From the NCBI GenBank assembly GCA_938084905.1, contig CALKEQ010000008.1, forward strand, positions 1 through 64,000: 64,000 nucleotides of DNA, in the 5' to 3' direction. Under the pieces are notes generated by a model, which had not been told where the DNA came from, did not search any database, and saw only the letters and a list, made by a program, of their open reading frames with translations. The position numbers and the translations under genes are program-made. Source of the stretch: an uncultured bacterium (GTDB lineage: Bacteria > Desulfobacterota > Syntrophorhabdia > Syntrophorhabdales > JANXAF01). Of the stretch, positions 37,298 to 46,754 are shown piece by piece (position 1 is the stretch's first letter; each line of letters starts with the position of its first letter).

Positions 37298-38923
37298 ATG
37301 AAGTCCGATTCGAGAATATCGGTCCTTCTCTTGGCTATAATTCTTTTCCTTTCCTTTTCTGGCCTTAACAACAGGGATCTATGGACACCGGATGAACCGA
37401 GGGTTGCGGAGATAGCAAGGGAGATGGCTGAGACTGGTAACTTTGTTGTACCGAAATTAAATCGAAGCCCTTTCCTTGAGCAGCCGCCACTCTTTTACGC
37501 GACTGTTGCCTCTGTTTTTATGATAGCAAAAAGAGCAACAGACGGGCTTGCGAGGATCCCCCCTGCCTTTTTCGGCTTAATTGGCATTCTCGCAACCTAC
37601 CTTATAGCAAGTTCACTTTTTGGGAAAAAAGTTGGGATTCTATCGGCATTCGTTCTTGCGACAAGTTTCGAATACCTTAGGGTATCTCACTGGGTTATAG
37701 TTGATAGTGCTCTTTCCGCTTTTATCTATTTGGCACTCTGGTCATTTGTTAAGGCTTACTTTGGAGAGGAGAAAGATAAGTCCTTTTACTATTCTCTCTT
37801 TCACATTTTTTCGGTCCTTGCCTTTTTTGTTAAAGGATTTATCGGTATCGGTGTTCCGGCAATCTCTGTTCTTACCTTCCTCTTTACCGAGAGAAATCTG
37901 AGGGAAATAAAAAATATGCGCCTTTTATTAGGTGCGGGAATTTTTTTCCTAGCTACTGGTTTTTGGACTTTTGGACTTTATAGACAAGGGGGTTTTGATC
38001 ATCTTGCTACCTTTTACATCGATAACAACTTGATGAGGTTCTTGCCTGGCGGTAAATCTGGTCATCATCATCCCTTCTATTTTTACCTCCGAGAATTTCC
38101 AGCAGGTTTTCTTCCTTGGTTTTTTCTTCTCGTCCCAGCCTTCTTCTACATCTTTTCAAAAAGGCTGACCCATGATGAAAAGGGAATAAGATTTCTCAAA
38201 TGCTACTTCATATCGGGATTTGTGCTCTTCAGTCTTGCTGCTACAAAGAGGATTCTTTACCTTTTGCCAATTTTCGCACCTGCGTCAATCATCGTTGCCA
38301 CATACCTTGATCACCTAACAGTGTGGAGAAAGTTCAAAACCCTAGATAGGGTCTTTCTCTGGATTTACGCTTTGCTCTACTTCTTTTTAGGTCTTCTTAT
38401 TATACCCCTTTTACTCCATATGGCTCGTAAGTACGGAGTGAGAGTTGAAGGAGACCTACTTCCGCCTTTAGTAGCCTCTTCTTCTCTCATCATTCTTTCC
38501 CTCTTTTCTATTTTTTCGCTAAGTAAGGAGAGGATGGAGGGCTTTTTAATTTTTAGTAGCCTGTCTCTCTTTGTTTTTTTCTCTTTCATCCTTTTATGGG
38601 TTTGTCCGTACGTTAATCCATATAAAAGCTTCAAACCTTTTGTTGAGAGAGTTTTGAAGGAGGTTCCTAAAGGTGCGCCGATACATAGTTACAAGCCCGA
38701 TGAAACGATAAGGGGTTTCTTCCCTTTCTATTCTGGGATTTACCTAAACGAGGTGAAGGAAAGAGGGGACCTTTCTTCGCTTTCCAAGGAGAAAGGAGTA
38801 TACGTGGTCATAAGGGACAAAGATGGTAGCCTTTCCCTCGAGCTTAAAGAGGAAGGATTCGTCGAAGTCTTTCGGATACAGAGGGACAGTAGACGTTCAC
38901 TTTGTCTTTTTAAATCGAAATGA
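37298..38923 (+). CDS. GT39 family (ArnT/PMT-like) glycosyltransferase
   Basis: About 541 residues with roughly 11-13 membrane helices. The first periplasmic loop carries NNRDLWTPDEPRVAEIAREMAETGNFVVPKLNRSPFLEQPPLFY, containing the catalytic DE motif typical of lipid-phosphate-sugar-dependent ArnT/PMT enzymes. It probably transfers a sugar from a polyprenyl-phosphate donor to lipid A or another periplasmic acceptor. I use the ATG at 37298 (the track begins at the preceding TTG). It converges with a second enzyme of the same family, with only 1 nt between the two coding regions. Confidence 0.83.
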   Translation: MKSDSRISVLLLAIILFLSFSGLNNRDLWTPDEPRVAEIAREMAETGNFVVPKLNRSPFLEQPPLFYATVASVFMIAKRATDGLARIPPAFFGLIGILATYLIASSLFGKKVGILSAFVLATSFEYLRVSHWVIVDSALSAFIYLALWSFVKAYFGEEKDKSFYYSLFHIFSVLAFFVKGFIGIGVPAISVLTFLFTERNLREIKNMRLLLGAGIFFLATGFWTFGLYRQGGFDHLATFYIDNNLMRFLPGGKSGHHHPFYFYLREFPAGFLPWFFLLVPAFFYIFSKRLTHDEKGIRFLKCYFISGFVLFSLAATKRILYLLPIFAPASIIVATYLDHLTVWRKFKTLDRVFLWIYALLYFFLGLLIIPLLLHMARKYGVRVEGDLLPPLVASSSLIILSLFSIFSLSKERMEGFLIFSSLSLFVFFSFILLWVCPYVNPYKSFKPFVERVLKEVPKGAPIHSYKPDETIRGFFPFYSGIYLNEVKERGDLSSLSKEKGVYVVIRDKDGSLSLELKEEGFVEVFRIQRDSRRSLCLFKSK

Positions 38924-38924
38924 G

Positions 38925-40562
38925 TTAAAAATTCGTCACAAGGCACCTTTCCATTGTGCATAGCTTAACTTTCAATTTTTCGCCAATTTTCTCCATAAGA
39001 TAAGGGAGTTTCTTGATTCCGATCACTAAGAAGACCCTTTTTTCTGAATTAAAAATCTCAAAAAACTCGTTCTCGTCCAAAGGCCTTATCCCCTTCCTCT
39101 TCATGCCATGTTCAAGTTCCCCCGTATAATTGACAAGGAGGACTCGTGATCTACAGTAGAAAGGAAGGGTTCTGTCAAATGTTCCGTAATTGACAATTAT
39201 GTCCCCCCATTTCTTCTCCGATAGAATCAGTTGGGCCAGCGGCTTTGTCGTTCTTACTCTTTCTAAGGAGTCCATGTTGAGGAGGAAAGAGGATGAAATG
39301 AGGGATGAAAATACGAATAGAGAAACGAAAAGGTGCTTGAGAGTTAAACTTCTCAAAAAAAGAAGAAGGGCCATGATGGTAAATGAGATTATGGACAAAA
39401 AGATAAAGACTTTGCTGAACTTAAAGACCGGGAAAGGTGAATACCTAAAAAGAAAGAGGAAAAAGAGGCCAAGGGTTGCGAAAAGAAGGATGTATAAGAA
39501 CCTCTCAGCTTTATACATTGCTATTCTCTCGTTTTCCGAAACAAAAAAAATTCCAAGAATAATCGAGAGAGACGGAAAAAGCGGCAAAATGTAGGGAGGA
39601 AGCTTTGAACCGGAAAGTGAGAAAAAGGTGAGAATTACAAGTGTCCATATGGTGAGGAGTTTGGTCTCCCTTTTTTTTATAGCCATAAGGAGGGCCCTTG
39701 GAATGAAAACAGAATAGGGTAGGGCCCCGATGAATAGAAAAGCCAAGAAATAGTAAAATGGTCCCGGCCTTTTGTGTTTGGTTGTCAGGTATCTGAGTAT
39801 GTGTTGATCGATAAAAAAGAAGTGAAAAAAGTCCTCATAGGCAAAAGACATGTAAAAGAAATAAGGTCCTACAATGAGTAGGAAAATTAGAGAACCATGG
39901 AGAATCCGCATTCGCCTAATAAAAGCTAAGTCTCCCTCCGACCAGAGAAAGATGACCACAGTGAGAAGAAGAAGTAGAGGAGCTACGAACCCTTTTGTTA
40001 GTGTAGCCAAAGCGCAGAAGATATAAAAGAGCCAAAGGAAGGCCTTTTTCCCTTCCAGGTAAAAAAAAGCGAAAGAAAATAGACTGAGAGTCAAAAAGGC
40101 TGTGAAGGCCATGTCAAGAGTCACAATCCTTGACATTGCGAAAAAACCGAACGATGAGAGAAGTATAAGGGCGGAGAAAAGGGATGCTCCTTGCGAGATT
40201 TTCCTTTTGGAAAAAAGATAAACTACTAAGACAGACAAAAAGGAAAAAAGCGCATTTGGCAACCTATAGGAAAATTCGTTTACTCCAAAAACCAGATAGG
40301 AGAGGGCAACGATCCAGTAAAAGAGGGGAGGTTTCTCAAAATACGGAACGTAGTTAAGGTGGGGCACAAGGTAGTTGCCGAGCTCTATCATCTCCCTCGG
40401 GATTTCCGCATACCTTCCTTCATCTGGCTCTTTAAGCGAGTAATTACCCAGTCCGTGAAACAAAAAGAGATAGGAAAAGGCAAAGATGAAGATTAAATGG
40501 AAGATTCTCCCTTTTTTTTCAATGAAAAATTCCTTGTCCATCCAAAAGAGGGATGATATCAT
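38925..40562 (-). CDS. second GT39 family (ArnT/PMT-like) glycosyltransferase
   Basis: About 545 residues, many membrane helices, and the same first-loop motif: GLGNYSLKEPDEGRYAEIPREMIELGNYLVPHLNYVPYFEKPPLFYWI. It is clearly related to the gene at 37298 but diverged. The ORF track starts at 40625, which would overlap the divergent PCC-domain gene. I prefer the internal ATG at 40562 (MISSLFWMDKEF), though no good Shine-Dalgarno decides it, and ATG 40541 is also possible. The acceptor is unknown. Confidence 0.8.
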   Translation of the reverse strand: MISSLFWMDKEFFIEKKGRIFHLIFIFAFSYLFLFHGLGNYSLKEPDEGRYAEIPREMIELGNYLVPHLNYVPYFEKPPLFYWIVALSYLVFGVNEFSYRLPNALFSFLSVLVVYLFSKRKISQGASLFSALILLSSFGFFAMSRIVTLDMAFTAFLTLSLFSFAFFYLEGKKAFLWLFYIFCALATLTKGFVAPLLLLLTVVIFLWSEGDLAFIRRMRILHGSLIFLLIVGPYFFYMSFAYEDFFHFFFIDQHILRYLTTKHKRPGPFYYFLAFLFIGALPYSVFIPRALLMAIKKRETKLLTIWTLVILTFFSLSGSKLPPYILPLFPSLSIILGIFFVSENERIAMYKAERFLYILLFATLGLFFLFLFRYSPFPVFKFSKVFIFLSIISFTIMALLLFLRSLTLKHLFVSLFVFSSLISSSFLLNMDSLERVRTTKPLAQLILSEKKWGDIIVNYGTFDRTLPFYCRSRVLLVNYTGELEHGMKRKGIRPLDENEFFEIFNSEKRVFLVIGIKKLPYLMEKIGEKLKVKLCTMERCLVTNF

Positions 40563-40586
40563 TCTTTTTGAGAAAAAGGCAAAAGA

Positions 40587-41015
40587 TTGAAGATGGTCTC
40601 TAGCTACGGTATCGGTCAATTTCACATAGGTCGGCTCAAAAAAGGGGAGGATCTCTTAAGGGGCCTAACTGAAGTTGTTGAGAAAAAAAATGTTAGGATG
40701 GGAGTCCTATTTGCAATTGGAGCTCTCTCATCTTGCACATTCGCATATTATGACCAGGTAAAAAAGGAGTACAGAGAGAGGTTCCTTGAAAAGAGAGTCG
40801 AAATTCTTTCACTTATTGGAAACGTTTCCTTAAGGGAAGGAAAACCATTCATCCACGCACATATCCTGATAGGGGATGAAAGTGGAATCTGGGGTGGTCA
40901 TCTCCTTGAGGGTTCAAAGGTTTTTGCTCTGGAATACCATATAGTGGAACTTGTGGGCTCTCCTCTAGTTAGGGTTTTCGATCCTGAAACTGGTCTTTTT
41001 CTCTGGAATTTTTGA
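40587..41015 (+). CDS. PCC/DUF296 domain protein
   Basis: A 142-residue single-domain protein of the plants-and-prokaryotes conserved (PCC) family: GRLKKGEDLLRGLTEVVEKKNVRMGVLFAIGALSSCTFAYYD, ISLIGNVS-like EILSLIGNVSLREGKPFIHAHILIGDESG and GGHLLEGSKVFALEYHIVEL. The HAH motif is a conserved metal-binding-like site. Prokaryotic members are trimeric and of unclear function. TTG at 40587 has AAGG seven bases upstream; ATG at 40593 is the alternative. The stop overlaps the next gene as TTGA. Confidence 0.8.
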   Translation: MKMVSSYGIGQFHIGRLKKGEDLLRGLTEVVEKKNVRMGVLFAIGALSSCTFAYYDQVKKEYRERFLEKRVEILSLIGNVSLREGKPFIHAHILIGDESGIWGGHLLEGSKVFALEYHIVELVGSPLVRVFDPETGLFLWNF

Positions 41016-41929
41016 TTGGCATGAAACCGAAGGTAGTTTTTAGCAGATGCTTTTCTGAACCTGTAAGATACAATGGAGAAGTGATAAGGGACGATTTTGT
41101 AGATAGGCTTAAAAAATTCGTGGAGCCACTGTATGTTTGTCCAGAGACGGAGATTGGACTTGGTGTTCCAAGGAAGATGCTCGTTTTAATGGAAGAGGAA
41201 GGGGAAAAAAGGCTTGTTCAACTGGAGACAAAAATCGATTTAACGGAGAAGATGAGGGTCTATGGAAATGAAAAGCTGAAAGATTTTGAAAAGGTTGATG
41301 GTTTTATTCTGAAGGCTAAATCTCCTTCCTGTGGCGTGAACACTTCAAAGTTCTACAGAAAAGGTGTTATTGCGGGAAGGACCTACGGTCTTTTTGCAAA
41401 CCTTGTAAAAGAGAGACTCTCTCACATTCCCCTTGGGGATGAGGCAAAACTGAGGGATAAAAGCGAAAGGGAACATTTTCTTACGAAAGTTTTCGCTTTT
41501 TCCGAATTACGAGGCCTTATGAATGATCCTCGACCGGATGAACTTGTAAAATTTCACACGAGATACAAGTACCTTCTTATGACCTACTCTCAGAAATCGT
41601 TAAAGGAACTTGGTCAACTGGTTGCCACAAATATGCCATTTCATGAAAAAGTGAAAAAATACAAAGTCGGCTTTTACAGAGCTTTTCTTAGAAAACCATC
41701 CATAAAGAGGCACACAAACACCCTTATGCATCTTATGGGCCATATTTCAAAGAAAATGAGTCCGAAAGAGAGGACCCATTTTTTAAGCCTCATTGGTCGA
41801 TATAGGGAAGGTAGAGTAGGACTGAAAACGATAAAAGAGTTGATCAAAAGTCTGGCGTACAGATTTGATAACGAGTACATTCTTTTGCAGAAGTACCTTG
41901 AGCCTTATCCAGAAGAACTGGATCTCTAG
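41012..41929 (+). CDS. DUF523 (TudS-like) - DUF1722 fusion protein
   Basis: A 305-residue two-domain protein. Residues about 5-150 are DUF523: VFSRCFSEPVRYNGEVIRDDFV, YVCPETEIGLGVPRKMLVL and KAKSPSCGVNTSKFY. The three cysteines match the [4Fe-4S] ligands of thiouracil desulfurase TudS. Residues about 180-295 are DUF1722 (YbgA-like; FHTRYKYLLMTYSQKSLKELGQLVA, RHTNTLMHLMGHI). The fusion is a known arrangement. It may remove sulfur from thiolated pyrimidines; this is by family analogy only. The start is TTG coupled to the PCC gene stop; ATG at 41021 is an alternative. Confidence 0.85.
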   Translation: MIGMKPKVVFSRCFSEPVRYNGEVIRDDFVDRLKKFVEPLYVCPETEIGLGVPRKMLVLMEEEGEKRLVQLETKIDLTEKMRVYGNEKLKDFEKVDGFILKAKSPSCGVNTSKFYRKGVIAGRTYGLFANLVKERLSHIPLGDEAKLRDKSEREHFLTKVFAFSELRGLMNDPRPDELVKFHTRYKYLLMTYSQKSLKELGQLVATNMPFHEKVKKYKVGFYRAFLRKPSIKRHTNTLMHLMGHISKKMSPKERTHFLSLIGRYREGRVGLKTIKELIKSLAYRFDNEYILLQKYLEPYPEELDL

Positions 41930-41972
41930 GATAAAAGGGATGGAGATTAGGTTGGTTCACCGTTTTACTCTC

Positions 41973-42020
41973 AAGGCCAAAAGCCACAAAGATCCTTTTT
42001 TGGGAAAAGGTTTTGGCCTT
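41973..42020. other. nested inverted repeat between the TudS-like gene and ilvB
   Basis: Outer arms AAGGCCAAAA (41973-41982) and TTTTGGCCTT (42011-42020) are a perfect 10-bp inverted repeat. Inside lies CCTTTT-TGGG-AAAAGG. It can fold as a two-step hairpin without a downstream T-run. It lies upstream of the ilvB promoter and could be a terminator or a protein site. Confidence 0.45.
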
Positions 42021-42069
42021 CTTCTCCGATAGAATGAACGGATCCTACACTCTTTCCTTTTTCGAAAAG

Positions 42070-42098
42070 TTGACATTTTTTGATGCATTTAATACGAT
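42070..42098 (+). promoter_or_regulatory. sigma70 promoter of ilvBNC
   Basis: TTGACA (42070-42075), 17 nt, TACGAT (42093-42098). The predicted start near 42105 gives a leader of about 53 nt containing GGGAGGAGGT. The leader is too short for a peptide attenuator and I see no T-box. Confidence 0.7.
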
Positions 42099-42157
42099 TA
42101 TTCTCCAGTTTAGGATTTGGACCTGACCAAAAAGGGAGGAGGTTTACCTAAAAAAAT

Positions 42158-43852
42158 ATGCCCGCAAGAACAGGCGCACAAATCTTTGTGGAAGTTTTAA
42201 GATCAGAGGGAGTAGATACCATTTTTTGCTACCCTGGTGGAGCAACTCTAAACATCACCGATTGTCTCTGTAATTGTCATGACATAAAGCAGATAGTTGT
42301 TCGTCATGAACAGGCAGCTGTCCATGCGGCAGATGGTTATGCAAGGGCAACGGGAAAGGTTGGAGTTTGTCTAGTAACGTCCGGTCCAGGGGCCACAAAC
42401 ACGGTTACGGGTATAGCCACAGCTTATATGGATTCGATTCCCATTGTCGTTTTTACCTGCCAGGTAAATACGACACTTATAGGAAACGATGCTTTTCAGG
42501 AGGCAGACATAGTCGGGATAACAAGGCCCTGTACAAAGCACAACTATCTGGTAAAGGATGTTAACGATCTCCCCAGAAAAATGAAGGAGGCCTTCCACAT
42601 AGCAAGGACCGGTAGGCCAGGACCGGTACTCGTGGATATACCTAAAGATGTGACAGCTGCAATGACTGATGCGAAAATACCTGAAAAAGTTTTCATTCGT
42701 GGATATCAGCCAAACTACAATCCGCACGTAGGTCAAATAAAGAGGGCAATGAAACTTTTGGCACAGTCCAAGCGCCCTATCCTTTACACCGGTGGGGGAA
42801 TTATCTCATCCAGTGCCTCATCCGAGCTACTAAAGTTTGCAGAATTGCTCAATATCCCTGTTACAAACACTCTTATGGGGCTTGGAGGATTTCCTGGTAC
42901 TCACCCGCTATTTTTGGGAATGCTCGGAATGCATGGAACATACGCCGCAAACATGGCGATTACAGAGTCTGATCTCATAATAGCAATAGGTGCAAGGTTC
43001 GACGATAGGGCCACGGGCAAATTTGACGAATTTGCACCAAAGGCAAAAATAATCCACATAGACATCGATCCCACCTCAATAAGCAAAAGCATTAAGGTTG
43101 ATATACCCATCGTTGGAGACTCAAAGTTGGCTCTGAGAAAGATGATCGAGTTTTACGAACAGGAAAAGGAGGATTTTGCAGATTATCATAGGTCTATAAA
43201 AGAGTGGCATGAGCAGATAGAAAAGTGGAAAACGGAATATCCACTCACTTACACAAGGGATGGTTCGCTCAAACCCCAGTTTGTAATAGAAAAAGTCTAT
43301 GAGATCACAAAAGGGGAGGCGATAATAGCCACAGAAGTTGGCCAGAATCAGATGTGGACAGCCCAGTTCTACAAGTTTATAAAGCCCAGGACAATCCTTA
43401 CGTCAGGTGGACTCGGGACTATGGGATACGGTTTCCCGGCAAGTATAGGGGCTCAAGTGGCCTTCCCTGACAGGCTCGTAATAGATATCGCCGGGGATGG
43501 GAGTATCCAGATGAATATTCAGGAGCTGGCAACAGCTGTACAGTTTAACTTGCCAGTGAAGGTTATAATCTTAAACAACGGATATTTAGGAATGGTGAGA
43601 CAGTGGCAGGAGCTTTTCTACGGGAAGAGGTACACCTGGTCCCGTATCTACTCTCCTGACTTTGTAAAGGTGGCGCAGGCTTATGGAGCTGAGGGGATGA
43701 GAATAACCAGGGAGGAAGAAGTCGAGGATTGCCTAAGACAGGCTTTCGAGAATGGGAAGCCCACCTTCATTGACGTGCATATAAACCCGGAGGAGTGCGT
43801 TTATCCTATGGTACCTGCTGGTGCTGCACTAAAAGATATGCTTCTTGTTTAA
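42158..43852 (+). CDS. ilvB: acetolactate synthase, large (catalytic) subunit
   Basis: A 564-residue ThDP enzyme making acetolactate or acetohydroxybutyrate, the first common step of branched-chain amino acid synthesis. It shows [19 protein letters not shown], the catalytic Glu in [43 protein letters not shown], the FAD-domain [16 protein letters not shown], and the ThDP motif [32 protein letters not shown]. Full length. The strong GGAGGAGGT lies about 14 nt before the ATG, a rather long spacing. Confidence 0.96.
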   Translation: MPARTGAQIFVEVLRSEGVDTIFCYPGGATLNITDCLCNCHDIKQIVVRHEQAAVHAADGYARATGKVGVCLVTSGPGATNTVTGIATAYMDSIPIVVFTCQVNTTLIGNDAFQEADIVGITRPCTKHNYLVKDVNDLPRKMKEAFHIARTGRPGPVLVDIPKDVTAAMTDAKIPEKVFIRGYQPNYNPHVGQIKRAMKLLAQSKRPILYTGGGIISSSASSELLKFAELLNIPVTNTLMGLGGFPGTHPLFLGMLGMHGTYAANMAITESDLIIAIGARFDDRATGKFDEFAPKAKIIHIDIDPTSISKSIKVDIPIVGDSKLALRKMIEFYEQEKEDFADYHRSIKEWHEQIEKWKTEYPLTYTRDGSLKPQFVIEKVYEITKGEAIIATEVGQNQMWTAQFYKFIKPRTILTSGGLGTMGYGFPASIGAQVAFPDRLVIDIAGDGSIQMNIQELATAVQFNLPVKVIILNNGYLGMVRQWQELFYGKRYTWSRIYSPDFVKVAQAYGAEGMRITREEEVEDCLRQAFENGKPTFIDVHINPEECVYPMVPAGAALKDMLLV

Positions 43853-43861
43853 AGGGACAAA

Positions 43862-44380
43862 ATGAGACACATAATTTCCGTACTTGTTGAAAATGAATTT
43901 GGAGTTTTAGCAAGGGTTGCTGGCCTGTTTAGTGCACGTGGGTTCAACATAGAGAGCCTTTGCGTTGCCGAGACATTGGATCCGACTCTTTCAATAATGA
44001 CGATCGTAACAACAGGAAACGAGTTTATACTCGAACAGATTCTGAAACAACTGAATAAGCTGATAAATGTTATAAAGGTCGTTGATTTCAAGGACGTAGA
44101 TTACGTAGCGAGGGAGATGATCCTTGTAAAGGTTGCGGCGGAGAACGAGAAAAGGGAAGAGATACTCAGACTGACAGAGATCTTTAGGGGGCAAATCGTT
44201 GATGTCTCACCAAAGACTTACACGATAATGATAACTGGAGATGAGGAAAAGATAAGGGCCTTTCTCAGCCTTCTCAAACCATTTGGAATAAAGGAGCTTG
44301 TCAGGACAGGCCCTATAGCTATTTCTCGGGGCGACAAAACCATAAAGGGTAAAAAAGAGAAAGGAGAGGAAAATGGCTAA
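43862..44380 (+). CDS. ilvN: acetolactate synthase, small (regulatory) subunit
   Basis: A 172-residue ACT-domain protein: [47 protein letters not shown] (valine-binding ACT domain, about 3-75) and the C-terminal domain [44 protein letters not shown]. It activates IlvB and gives feedback inhibition by valine. It lies 9 nt after ilvB and overlaps ilvC by 8 nt. Confidence 0.95.
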   Translation: MRHIISVLVENEFGVLARVAGLFSARGFNIESLCVAETLDPTLSIMTIVTTGNEFILEQILKQLNKLINVIKVVDFKDVDYVAREMILVKVAAENEKREEILRLTEIFRGQIVDVSPKTYTIMITGDEEKIRAFLSLLKPFGIKELVRTGPIAISRGDKTIKGKKEKGEENG

Positions 44381-45371
44381 AATTTACTACGACAGTGATG
44401 CGGACCTGGAGATCCTAAAGAACTCGGTAATAGCCATAATCGGTTACGGAAGCCAGGGTCATGCGCAGGCTCAAAATCTGAGAGATAGTGGACTAAATGT
44501 TATTGTTGCTGAACTTGAAGGTACGAAGAACTACGAGCTGGCCATTGAGCATGGGTTTAAACCTGTAAGTGCTAGGGAGGCTTCGAAAGTTGCCGATATT
44601 ATCCAGATTCTTACACAGGACAACGTACAGGCTAAGCTTTACAAAGAAGAAATAGAGGAGAATATGAAGGAGGGGAAGACCCTCGTTTTCTCTCACGGTT
44701 TTAATATCCATTACGGTCAGATCCTTCCCCCTCCAAATGTGGATGTTATAATGGTTGCACCAAAAGGTCCTGGGCACCTGGTAAGGAGGGAGTTCTTAAG
44801 AGGGGCTGGGGTTCCCTCACTTGTTGCGGTTTACCAGGATTACTCTGGGAAGGCACTTAAAAAGGCTTTAGCTTACGCTAAAGGTATTGGTGCAACGAGG
44901 GCAGGAGTTATTGAGACAACTTTCAAGGAGGAGACAGAGACAGACCTTTTTGGAGAGCAGGCAGTCCTTTGCGGTGGTGCAAGTGAGCTTATAAAAGCGG
45001 GTTTTGAGGTCCTTGTGGAGGCGGGTTATCAGCCGGAAGTGGCCTATTTTGAGTGTCTCCACGAATTGAAGTTGATTGTGGATCTGATTTACGAAGGTGG
45101 AATATCCTACATGAGGTATTCCATAAGTGACACTGCCGAATACGGAGACATGACCAGGGGAAAAAGAATAATAAACGAAAAAACGAGGGAGGAGATGAGA
45201 AAGATACTTAAGGAGATTCAAAGTGGCGAGTTTGCGAGAGAATGGATACTTGAAAACATGTGTGGGAGACCAGTCTACAATGCGCTTAAGAAAAAGGAGA
45301 GCGAACACCCTATAGAGGAAGTGGGAAAAAGATTAAGGTCAATGATGAGCTGGATAGGGAGAAAGGATTGA
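44373..45371 (+). CDS. ilvC: ketol-acid reductoisomerase, class I, with atypical cofactor loop
   Basis: A 332-residue class I KARI converting acetolactate to dihydroxyisovalerate. The Rossmann motif is [19 protein letters not shown] (about 18-36); [15 protein letters not shown] and the metal-binding helices with [10 protein letters not shown] and [19 protein letters not shown] follow. The beta2-alphaB loop, normally GLRxGSxS with Arg and Ser contacting the NADPH phosphate, here reads [13 protein letters not shown], with an acidic Glu and no Arg/Ser pair. That is the pattern of NADH-preferring enzymes. It overlaps psd by 4 nt. Confidence 0.95.
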   Translation: MAKIYYDSDADLEILKNSVIAIIGYGSQGHAQAQNLRDSGLNVIVAELEGTKNYELAIEHGFKPVSAREASKVADIIQILTQDNVQAKLYKEEIEENMKEGKTLVFSHGFNIHYGQILPPPNVDVIMVAPKGPGHLVRREFLRGAGVPSLVAVYQDYSGKALKKALAYAKGIGATRAGVIETTFKEETETDLFGEQAVLCGGASELIKAGFEVLVEAGYQPEVAYFECLHELKLIVDLIYEGGISYMRYSISDTAEYGDMTRGKRIINEKTREEMRKILKEIQSGEFAREWILENMCGRPVYNALKKKESEHPIEEVGKRLRSMMSWIGRKD

Positions 45372-46027
45372 AGAGAATTCCCGTGGCGAGCGAGGCAAAA
45401 AAACTATTTCTTCCTTCGCTCGCCATTTTTCTAATTTCCCTTTTGGCCGGACTTAAACTCCTTTCAATTTTTTCCCTTACCTTTTTTGCCTTTGTTTTAT
45501 ACTTTTTCAGGGATCCGAAGAGGAAAACAGACCTGGATGAAAGATTTATCCTCTCGCCTGCGGATGGAAGGGTACTTAAAGTCGAGCGGGGAAGCTACGG
45601 TGATTTCGGTTCGGAAAAATGCTTCATTGTTTCCATTTTCATGTCGTTATTTGACGTTCACGTTAACAGATCACCCACTGATGCAGAAGTAATTGCACTC
45701 AGGTACGAACGTGGTTCTTATAGAAGCGCCTTCAAAAAGGGGGTTGAGCGAACAAACGAGAGAAATTACGTGTTGATGAGGAAGGGGAATGAAAAGATCC
45801 TCCTAGTTCAGATTGCCGGCTTCATAGCCAGAAGGATTTACTGTTATGTTAGGGAGGGCCAAAGGGTTAAAAGAGGTGAGAGGATAGGTATGATAGCATT
45901 TGGTTCGAGGGTTGATGTCTTTATCCCTGAAACCTATGAGCTACTGGTACAGAGAGGACAGAAGATGAAGGCGGGCATCACGCCGATTGCAAAAAAAAGG
46001 GGGGAAAATGGGAAGAAAGAGGGTTAG
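45368..46027 (+). CDS. psd: phosphatidylserine decarboxylase proenzyme (short type)
   Basis: A 219-residue PSD of the short archaeal/deltaproteobacterial type, producing phosphatidylethanolamine. One or two N-terminal membrane segments (about 13-46) are followed by [46 protein letters not shown] and the self-cleavage site [13 protein letters not shown], whose Gly-Ser becomes the pyruvoyl group. The TTG start overlaps the ilvC stop. It is followed by pssA, which makes its substrate. Confidence 0.92.
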   Translation: MKRIPVASEAKKLFLPSLAIFLISLLAGLKLLSIFSLTFFAFVLYFFRDPKRKTDLDERFILSPADGRVLKVERGSYGDFGSEKCFIVSIFMSLFDVHVNRSPTDAEVIALRYERGSYRSAFKKGVERTNERNYVLMRKGNEKILLVQIAGFIARRIYCYVREGQRVKRGERIGMIAFGSRVDVFIPETYELLVQRGQKMKAGITPIAKKRGENGKKEG

Positions 46028-46754
46028 ACCCGGATACATACTTCCGAACATTTTAACTTCATTGAGTCTTTTTTCAGGGTTTTGGTCTATCGGTGAGTCC
46101 CTTGAGAGGAGGTTTGTGCATGCGGGAGTAGCAGTATTTATAGCATGCGTATTTGACATTTTAGACGGTCGTGTTGCACGGATAACTAACACTACAACGA
46201 AGTTCGGGGTTGAGTACGATTCCCTTTCCGATCTTGTCGCCTTTGGTGTTGCACCCGCAATACTCGCCTACCTATGGACTTTATCTAATTACGGTAGATT
46301 TGGGTGGCTTGCTGCGTTCCTCTATGTTGCTTGCGGTGCCTTAAGACTGGCAAGATTCAACATCCAGGTGGAGACTGTTCAGAGAAAACAGTTTCTTGGG
46401 CTCCCAATCCCTGCTGCTGCACTTATGGTTGCCTCCACAGTACTTTTCTGTTCACACTTCGGATATGGAGAGGAATTTAGATCCTTTTTTGTCCCACTTC
46501 TTCTCTACCTTCTCGCCTTTCTAATGGTGAGCAATGTGAGATATTACGGATTCAAAGATCTTGATCTTTTTAAATATAAGCCCTTCAGAGCCGGGATCTT
46601 TGTTGTACTTGCACTCGCCATAATCTTTTTAGAACCTAGAGTAACTGTTTTTCTACTTTCCTCAGCCTACGTTCTGTCAGGTCCCTTGACGAGTCTCCTG
46701 CAAGGAAAGAGGAGGATCATGGAGGAGTTTCTCCTGGAAAAAAGAGAGTTATGA
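46008..46754 (+). CDS. pssA: CDP-diacylglycerol-serine O-phosphatidyltransferase
   Basis: About 248 residues, a multi-pass CDP-alcohol phosphatidyltransferase. The catalytic motif DG-x2-AR-x8-G-x3-D-x3-D is intact in DILDGRVARITNTTTKFGVEYDSLSD. Another family segment is CGALRLARFNIQ. I choose the ATG at 46008, with AAGGGGGGA upstream, over the track TTG at 45987. It overlaps psd by 20 nt and, at its 3' end, the convergent HAD gene by 38 nt. Confidence 0.93.
   Translation: MGRKRVRPGYILPNILTSLSLFSGFWSIGESLERRFVHAGVAVFIACVFDILDGRVARITNTTTKFGVEYDSLSDLVAFGVAPAILAYLWTLSNYGRFGWLAAFLYVACGALRLARFNIQVETVQRKQFLGLPIPAAALMVASTVLFCSHFGYGEEFRSFFVPLLLYLLAFLMVSNVRYYGFKDLDLFKYKPFRAGIFVVLALAIIFLEPRVTVFLLSSAYVLSGPLTSLLQGKRRIMEEFLLEKREL

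Noticed and set aside
42105-42157. Attenuator or T-box in the ilvB leader
   Set aside because: The leader is about 50 nt with no leader peptide rich in Ile/Val/Leu codons and no T-box sequence.
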